Positions 56,846 through 64,000 of a stretch of 64,000 nucleotides of DNA are shown piece after piece. The notes below the pieces were generated by a model. The model saw nothing but the letters and a program-made list of their open reading frames with translations. It was not told the origin of the DNA and ran no database searches. The position numbers were made by a program, and so were the translations under genes. This stretch comes from Hymenopus coronatus (Eukaryota > Arthropoda > Insecta > Mantodea > Hymenopodidae), in assembly GCA_030762935.1 (NCBI GenBank), contig CM060900.1, positions 107,970,620-108,034,619 on the forward strand, written 5' to 3'. Each line of letters starts with the position of its first letter. Positions within the stretch are counted from its first letter, which is position 1.

Positions 56846-57050
56846 GTCTGAAGAAAGAGTGCAGTTTTCAGGCGAGGTCGCTAATGTACCATAGCTATGT
56901 TCAGACGGGAGAGCTTATGCTAGAGCTTATCTGCCAGCCGTCTGCACTCTTTTGTCAGTTGGGGATCTTTCAACACCAGATATATTCGTCCGCCATTTTT
57001 GCTCAGTCGCTCCGATAGGCATAGCCGACCCGCGACAAATACGTTTATTT

Positions 57051-57081
<31 letters not shown>

Positions 57082-58286
57082 CCTCATCTGCCGCTGCTCT
57101 CAGGTCAAATTAAACATACAAATATGTCATTTTAAGATAAGCCACATTTCCTTTACATTTTTTTTTCCGTCAATTATTTCTTCATTCACTGTATTTAGCA
57201 TTATATGCATAGTGATTCCGTTAACATAACTAGGTTCTTTCTCGTGGAAAGAATATATTTATTTGCAGAAATCAAAGAAATTGTTTTAGCCACAGCAAAT
57301 CTGAATACAAATCCTGAAACCTTGTGTTGTTACGTATTAAATTGATTACATTTACTTGTCTACATATGCATCTTAAAAATATTGAATTAGGTACTTAACT
57401 TTCTTTGGGGCGGGAATAGGAAACCCGTGACAGAATTAATTTATTAACAGCTCTATTCGGGATTTCAAAACTATTTGAGCTAAAATTGAAGCAGCTACCG
57501 ATTTAAAAAACCCCGTTTTCCCTACTGTGCTTCCCACTACGTTTACAGACTTCTTTTAGAATTGATAGCATGCTAATTTACTGCAGCTACACCACTATTT
57601 GAGCCAAAAGCAAAACAGCAGTATATTAAAATTTCCGTTAGACCTACTTCTGTATTTAATATTATGATTTTCTGAACCAATCTCCTTTAATTTAACAAGT
57701 TGTTTACACATCTAAGATTTTCATTACCTATACTTAAATGTCAAATCAAAAAATGAGACAAAATAAAAATAGCAAATATTAAAGTTCTTCTGGTCTACAC
57801 AACAAGGTAGCTGCCCCTAACCTCTCACAGATTTTAATAAGGGAACAGTAAATGAATTACAATATGATATTTTAATGTATATTGTTTTCTTCCAACTACA
57901 AATGTCCATTTGTGTTAGAATATTAATGTCAGAGTTTAATAGCCAAGTCATTTGTGGCATAGTGGAAATCAGTAAGTTAATACAGTGTAACATTCATACT
58001 TCAATATAAGCAAGTGCACATTATGTAAAATAATGTTCCACAGAGTCCATATTTTCTTGAGGGAAACAAGAATGACACATATGAGAATACTTCTGAAGCC
58101 AAAATCCTTAAAAGTATCAATTTTTCATTCAATTTTTCAAAATTAACACTTCGTAAAGCAAATGACAACTACCATTTACTACCATGTGCTATGTAAGGAG
58201 AATCTGAAGTTTTATCTTGCTGTTAACCTTCTTCTTGAGCCTAAATGACGGAAGATTATATCCCCTCTTTATAGTGTCTTAGGTAA
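56846..58286. other. unrecognised DNA with (CT)n
   Basis: A CT tract lies at 57053-57081. Nothing else seen. Confidence 0.5.
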
Positions 58287-58335
58287 TACAAGGAAATAAG
58301 GATTGTTGCGTGACGTCATTTGATTAAGCATTATT
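58287..58335 (+). repeat. family C fragment
   Basis: TACAAGGAAATAAGG and GATTGTTGCGTGACGTCATT match 56635-56680. The TGACGTCA octamer in both is a CRE-like palindrome. Confidence 0.6.
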
Positions 58336-58504
58336 AAAATAGGCATCTAAAATAGGTGAGTTTACATTATTGTTCCACTTTCCGTACAAGCTAATACAGA
58401 CATGGCAATAAAATTTGCCAATATTGAGCCGGAAGGACTGAATATAATAGTAATCATAATTTTAATAGTGATTCCAACACTGTATGTTTAAATGCTATCC
58501 AAAA
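58336..58504. other. unrecognised DNA
   Basis: No features recognised. Confidence 0.5.
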
Positions 58505-58745
58505 TGTGCCAGTCCCCGTGGCCGCGCTCGCCAAGGCGTCCCGCTTTGGTGCTTCGTAGCGCTGGGGATCGTGGCTTCGAGTCCCGCCTTGGGCATGGGT
58601 GTTATATGTTTGTGTATATGTGTGTGTTGTAACAGTAATAATACGGCAAAACAAAGTAAAAAGAAAAAGGTAAATAAAAAAAAAGTAGGGTATGCAGTGC
58701 CGGAGGCCGGATCAGACTCCGGTACTGTATTCAAAAAAAAAAAAA
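58505..58745 (+). mobile_element. S4 tRNA-derived SINE
   Basis: The head is CCCGTGGCCGCGCTCGCC with B-box-like GGCTTCGAGTCCCGCC. GGGCATGGGTGTTATATG follows, then a GTATATGTGTGTGTTGTAAC tract, GTGCCGGAGGCCGGATCAGA and a poly-A at 58734-58744. It pairs with the minus copy at 36661. Confidence 0.78.
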
Positions 58746-59362
58746 TGCAGAAAGGCGTGCAGGAACAGTATTTTGATGTAAATGTAGCGCGCGCGCGTGT
58801 GTGTGTGTATATCAATAGGCACTGATTATGAAAGCGTGTGCTGCTGAGAATTTGAAAATGTTAAATTGGTGAACGAAGATGGATTACGAGTGCAACAAAA
58901 AAATTAAAATTCTCTAAATTACTACTAAATCGTGATATTTTGGCTATTGCTAAATATAATTTAGCTTAAAGAAAACAAAGAAAAACTTAACATATATTAC
59001 TAACGTAATCTTGACATGGGCTAGAGCTTTCAAAAATGATCTGTCTATAATAATTTTCTTTAACATAGCATATCAATCTGAATAACCATTAATCCACAAT
59101 TTCTTTGTTTTCTTATCTTTTGAAAGAAATTCGTATTCACGTGACTTCCATGTTCCACTTTCTTGCTATCAGAGTTCATTTCTTTTGTGATGTAAAATGT
59201 AAATAAAACATAGCTGTCTCCTTTACAAGTTTTGCAAACCACCGTAAGTTATTATTTGTGTTACAATTCCAAGCAGATATTTCCGGATGTTTTTTTCGTG
59301 AATTTTATTTTTTTTCATAAGCTCTTAAATATATGTCTGACGTCAAAATCATGTCTATATTA
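58746..59362. other. unrecognised AT-rich DNA
   Basis: A GC/GT alternating tract lies at about 58786-58809. Nothing else seen. Confidence 0.5.
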
Positions 59363-59599
59363 GGGCCGCACCGTGGCCGAGTAAGTTAGACCATTCGTCT
59401 CTCACCCAGATGGCCCGGGTTCGATCCCAAGCGACCGCATGCGAGATTTGTAGTGAACAAAGCGGCGCAGGGGTGGGCTTTCTCCGGTTTCCCTCGCCGT
59501 CGCATTCCACCGGTGCTCCATCCTCATTCCATGTATCATCATGTCATCGCATGCGGTGCCAAAAGTAGTAAAAGAGTTCGTTAAACACCGTCAAAAAAA
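59363..59599 (+). mobile_element. S1 SINE, near full length
   Basis: It starts GGGCCGCACCGTGGCCGAGT and has B box GGTTCGATCCC, CATGCGAGATTTGTAGTGAA and CGTCGCATTCCACCGGTGCT. It ends GTTAAACACCGTC and an A run. A short ATGTCTA occurs on both sides (59351 and 59600) but not directly next to the left end, so the target duplication is only tentative. The A box has a 2-base insertion. Confidence 0.88.
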
Positions 59600-60239
59600 T
59601 GTCTACCTTGTTTTTATAAGATGCCGTACGCCTTTGTATGGTCAGTAAGAAATGGTTTGATATTATATTGTTCCTGTTGATTTGTCGGTTAAGTGCATTC
59701 TCACAGGCGGACTTTTCGAAATCATCCGCTAATATTCCTTGCTGCAATAATTCAAAATCAATTACTCCCAGAGAATTTAAATCCAAAACTGACTACAACC
59801 CTCATTTCACTGAGAATCAAATTGGCCCCCCCCCCTGCTCGCCACACATGATTATGTTCACTTTGTATTGATTGTAAACATTTTGATCCTTCCTGTTTCC
59901 AACAATTTCTAATCTGTGCTGTTATTTTGCGAATAATTATGCCATATACAGGTCTTGAAAATACAGACAGATGTTCCAATGATATTCCAGAAAGTAACAA
60001 GGTACTTATTACCTTACCGTATGGTTTCTTCCCGGACATTTTCTGTGAACAGCAAATTGGTAAATACATTTCCACAACCACAAATTGTTTAGCACATAAC
60101 ATAATGTCTCTAACGTAATGAGAATTTCCTTTGCTTTGTTTCTATATACATTACAGCCTCAATATATTAAGAGAGAGCAATTATATCCAAGCTACAAAAA
60201 GTAATAGACTATGGTCAGTACTTTGAGACATCACCTGAG
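59600..60239. other. unidentified; weakly coding-like on minus strand
   Basis: On the minus strand, about 59600-59786 translates to LNSLGVIDFELLQQGILADD and FEKSACENALNRQINRN, which looks protein-like. Another frame is open at 59758-60102. I recognise no domain. A poly-C run at 59827-59836 lies between them and could be a frameshift site if this was once a gene. Confidence 0.25.
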
Positions 60240-61105
60240 TCACTTTTCGGTTTTTACATCTCTAGCACGTATGCACATGTACATAGTAGGTAGAGAAGGT
60301 ATTGTATTTCACTAAAAAGTAGGTAGAGGAGGTATTGTATCTCACCCAAGAATTGTTTACTCAGATTTCACCGGAAATACATGTTTTGAGATCCCCTGAA
60401 TCCTTAAAAAGCCTTTTTAGAAAAACGCCCACGCGTACGTGTGTGTGGTGAGTGGCAACATAATCAAAAACGAAAAGTCCCTTAAATGCCAAACTTGGTA
60501 TTTAAGTTTGGTATCCCCCAAGGATGTGATGCGAATAGAAAAGCACCCCATCCCAAACTATCTATTACATGAAAAGAAGGTTCAAAAATATTTATTTTCT
60601 CAAATGGCTCTAACTATTTTGATAGATATTTACATGACAAATAAATTGTATATCTTTAATTTCCTGGGAATGGCCTTTGAAGCTCTCTTCATTGAAAATG
60701 GCTTTTGCATACCGTAAGAGATAGACAAAATCTTATTACAGTATAGCAGTAAATCTTTTCAAGAAACACAGCTTACGTCTAATGCATTTTCGTTGTGAAG
60801 ATAACCATTTCCAAGATATTCCTTGTTATTGGTTTCAGTTCTAAAATTATTATACTTTTCTCAAACAGGAAGTCGTACGTATTTCCTTTGTTTTACTTTG
60901 GCGATGCAAAGCGACAGCTTTGAAAACATTTGACTATCGCTTTAGCCTAGTGTATTTCCTTAGTTCCCTTCCACTTATAACGAACTAAGTAATACGACCA
61001 TTTCTGCTGTTTATCTCGATTAGTATGAAGTAGATAAAAGAGTAATCATTTGTAAGAAGTTTAGCTAGAGAAAGGAATGGGAACGGAACTTAAACGTATT
61101 TTCTT
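60240..61105 (-). mobile_element. family A repeat, copy 15 (complete)
   Basis: The left end TTTTTACATCTCTAGCACG is followed by ATGCACATGTACATAGTAGG and a duplicated AGTAGGTAGAGAAGGTATTG segment (60283 and 60318). The slot at 60427-60455 is short and GT-like. The right end is AGCTAGAGAAAGGAATGGGA. The internal duplication of about 35 bp is specific to this copy. Confidence 0.85.
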
Positions 61106-61375
61106 CATCGGACCAACTTGGTTCATAAAAGCTATTAATTAAGAAAACATACTCAAGACAATCATCTCAAGTTTCCTTATCAATATCTGCTTAAAATTAA
61201 ATACATTTTCTCGCAATGTCTATACCTAGCTCACATTGTGTTTCTGCACGGTTTGTCCCTGCATTTCTATTTATGAAACTTTCACTAGATAATGTTTACA
61301 TTCATTGTTGCTTATAATACCTTCACAAATGTTAGAATCACATGCTGTAAGATCAGAAATAGATTGTTTACGATT
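61106..61375. other. unrecognised DNA between two family A copies
   Basis: About 270 bp without recognisable features. Confidence 0.5.
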
Positions 61376-62223
61376 TTTACTTTTCCAGCCCTCATGTACA
61401 ATGTAATAGTGGAATAAAAGATATTTTACTCCACCCAAAAATTCGATACCAAGATTTCACCCGAAATATATGTTTTGAGGTCTCCTGAGTCCGAAAGTGC
61501 ATTTTTTAGAAAAAGGTCCATATGTGCGTTTGTGTACTACATACCATAAAATGAAAGGTCGTTTAAATATCACACTTGGTATTTAAGCGTCTTCCAAGGA
61601 TGCAACACTAAGATTTTCAAGAAAATCCCCCCACCTCAAACTACCCTTTGCATGGAACATTTTTTGAAAAGTTTATTTTTCTCAAACTTGGCTCTAACGA
61701 TTTTGATTAATATGCCATATAATAAGGATATTCACACCAAAAAAATGTATATTTTTAATTTTCTGGGAATAGCCTCTGAAGACTTCTTTATTCTGTTTGA
61801 ATTTTTTAGAATTTTTTCTAAGGGTTAACCTATAAGAAATATATAAAAACTTACTACAAAAAATTTAGATCTCATTAAAACACATAATTTATGTCATATA
61901 CGTTTTTCCAATAGAGTTGACCGTTTTCGATATATTCATTTTTATTGGCTTCAATTTTAAACTTTCTCAAACGGGAGCATGCAAAGCGAACAGAACCTCA
62001 ATTGTTTCACATAATGACCAGCTTTTAAAAGATTTGAGTATCGCTTAACCTAAAGTGCTCTCTTATTTCCTACTAACAAGGAAGCATGTAATAAGACCAA
62101 TTCTGCTAATGTTTATCTAGATTTGTGTCTATGACATAGATAAAAGAATAATCTTTTGTAAGAAAAAGTTGTTTCTGGAACTGCTAGAGAAAGTTATGTG
62201 AGTGGAACACGTCAGATTTTTCT
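61376..62223 (-). mobile_element. family A repeat, copy 16 (complete)
   Basis: It begins TTTTTACTTTTCCAGCCCTC with TGTACAATGTAATAGTGG. CACCTCAAACTACCCTTTGC, GTTGACCGTTTTCGATATAT, GAACCTCAATTGTTTCACAT and the terminus GCTAGAGAAAGTTATGTGAG with CACGTCAGATTTTT follow. It is in the same orientation as its left neighbour. The slot at 61521-61540 has almost no simple repeat. Confidence 0.88.
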
Positions 62224-63599
62224 TTATACCCTCTTCTTTTCGTTTCTGTCGGAGAATTGCTAATGCATGAAGAAGCAGATGGATTTAGAACACTAGCTTT
62301 CATATCGGTCTGATGACAGGGACTGATGTTAGCTAAAAGCATGGGTCTTACAATTTTTCATAAGGCAATTTTCTTTTTATTATTTGAGTTTCATCACAAC
62401 CACTCGCATCGAAATGTAAACAATACAATCGTGCTCCTGTGCCTGATGGACATTTTTTATTTTGCAAGACTGAACCAGCATTCCTATCTCTTAGAATATT
62501 TATCTCGGTTTGGAAAACTGAGAAGTGGATTTCCTTGTTTTAACATTCTTCAGACTCGTTTTTCATATTACAGCCATATATACTGCACAGCGGCATTATA
62601 TCACTTTGGGTAATATTTAATAAAAAACAGAAAGAATAAAAAATTCATGCGAACTTCGCTGACAGGTGAGAGTGCATTCCTGTGCAGGCAGAGGCTGGTT
62701 GGCAAGAGTGATTCAATGACGTCACTTCGCTTCCCGTTTCCTTCAATTGTCGGCAAACGAAGTCTCTTTCGCAACAAATAAATATATAAGTATGCACTAT
62801 TAAAGGTCCGCAATATTTTATGACAAGCTTGGATTTTTTTTTCTTTCTTTCTTACTTTAGCAGAAGTTTCTGTAGTTTGTAGCTTGCCAACGCATTGCAG
62901 TTTGCTAATTCTACAATATCCATTGTGACGTCTTAACGAAACAGCCTCATAGTGTATGTTCTTTCTAAATTGGTTTGTGGCTTCAGATAATTATATTACC
63001 ATTGCATAAAATCGTCTGCATTTCCCTAATTCCCTAGTATTAAACTACACTACTTATTCAACAATTTATTCTCCTGATAGTTGAGATAGTGTAATGAAGT
63101 TGGCAAGATTTTCCTATCTTATTGCAAAAATGTCGGCATTGCACATTAAACCTTTGGTAGGATATCAAATCATCAGAAAAGTAATATGAAGGAGTCTTTT
63201 GAGTTTATTCATCACTACAAAGGTTGGAAAAATCATGTTACCAACGGTGAAATCAAAGTTTCGTATGGAAGCACAATATGTCAAATTGTTTCACGTCCGA
63301 ATAGAATAGAATGTGTTCCAATGTTTATCTTGGGGTACTACATTATTACGTTAAGGTTTTCTTGTAACAGCTTCTGGTTTACTCTAGAATATCACACTAT
63401 TTGACTCTCCTTCAAGGTATACTCGGAGAATATTACAGAACAGTTAAATTTTGGAGCTGTAGCGTTAATATAGCTCCACATGTATGTGTGGATTTTATGA
63501 TTTATAAATTGGAAAACACCAACAAATAATTATCACTTAAGTATTACAACATCAAAAACAAAAACGTTGATTTGTAGGAAAAAAGAAACAATAATACAC
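62224..63599. other. unrecognised DNA
   Basis: No coding or repeat features recognised. Confidence 0.5.
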
Positions 63600-63802
63600 A
63601 AATTAGATTGAATAGAAAACCATTAGATGAAGCTGAAGGATTTCAATACCTAAATAACAAAATAACATCTGATGGAAGAAGTAAACAGGAAACTGTTAAT
63701 AGAATGTGTAATGCAAAACTTGCCTTCAGTAAGAAACATATATTATTTACATCCATTAATGTCAGCTTATAAATTAGGGAGAATTTGTTGAAAAGTGCCA
63801 GG
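63600..63802 (+). pseudogene. LINE reverse transcriptase fragment (endonuclease-RT type)
   Basis: The translation reads NRKPLDEAEGFQYLNNKITS, DGRSKQETVNRMCNAKLAFS and KKHILFTSINVSL, then a stop and IRENLLKS. This is the thumb-side motif of insect LINE polyproteins: a V..F.YLG..IT.DG pattern, then EI..RI..AK.AF, then LL....S...R..LL. The usual YLG is YLN here. It is cut short at both sides and contains one stop. A different LINE lineage from the fragments at 31245 and 54870. Confidence 0.8.
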
Positions 63803-63867
63803 TGGCGCAACTGCCCCGTATTGAACGAATGAAGATATCCCTTGGTGCTTTAAAAGAGTTGCAGAAC

Positions 63868-63987
63868 TTCAAGTTAAAGCTCGACAATGGAGAACTGGAG
63901 AGTCTGAGCTCAGTGTCTGCTGGTAATCAAGATGGTGAAAGAGAAGGTCACTCTCTCCAGTTCTCCACTGGCGGGTTTTAACTTGAA
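63868..63987. mobile_element. 120-bp foldback element (MITE-like)
   Basis: The left arm TTCAAGTTAAAGCTCGACAA plus TGGAGAACTGGAGAG is matched by the reverse of the right arm, TTCAAGTTAAAACCCGCCAG plus TGGAGAACTGGAGAG. The arms are 35 bp with about six mismatches, leaving a loop of about 50 bp. There is no coding content. A short AAC..AAC context lies on the sides but no certain target duplication. Confidence 0.8.
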
Positions 63988-64000
63988 ACAACCCGTTGAG

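Overview
This is a window of a large, AT-rich eukaryotic genome, most probably an insect. The transposable elements it carries are a mariner, a Buster-type hAT, a Harbinger relative with a MADF exon, insect-style LINE reverse transcriptase fragments and many tRNA-derived SINEs. Their density suits a big hemimetabolous genome (cockroach, termite or stick-insect scale), but the order cannot be fixed from sequence alone. I found no convincing host protein-coding gene, rRNA gene or functional tRNA gene. Almost everything I can explain is mobile or repetitive DNA, and the rest is AT-rich sequence I do not recognise.

Layout. 1-5.9 kb: weak repeats, one SINE and the first copy of a dispersed repeat called family A here. 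5.98-8.5 kb: a complete but dead hAT element with both ends and its target duplication, followed by two tandem SINEs. 10.2-14.4 kb: a cluster of family A copies, one broken by a SINE. 15.4-19.9 kb: a 27-bp minisatellite, several SINEs and a solo LTR. 20-31 kb: mostly unrecognised, with GC-rich SINE blocks and one family A copy. 31.2-31.9 kb: a LINE fragment. 33.4-35.0 kb: a family A copy holding an uninterrupted 795-bp (TATG)n array. 36.6-44 kb: a dense SINE field, a family A copy, and at 41.4-42.3 kb a Harbinger-type element with a MADF exon. 44.76-48.89 kb: a mariner split by a SINE and by a second DNA transposon that codes for a DUF7869-like protein. 50.9-54.8 kb: more family A pieces and a MITE carrying a SINE. 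54.9-55.5 kb and 63.6-63.8 kb: LINE fragments. 60.2-62.2 kb: two family A copies in a row. 63.87-63.99 kb: a small foldback element.

How the parts relate. The elements are layered, so relative age can be read from nesting. Mariner is older than the SINE and the DUF7869-type element inside it. Family A is older than an S1 SINE at 11.0-11.2 kb. The MITE at 54.05 kb is older than its S2 SINE. The most interesting unit is family A: roughly sixteen full or partial copies, about 800-900 bp when complete, non-coding, with short inverted motifs near both ends, a hairpin at one end and a hypervariable microsatellite at a fixed internal position. That layout resembles the non-autonomous Helentron (DINE-1/HINE) plan. 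The classification is an inference.
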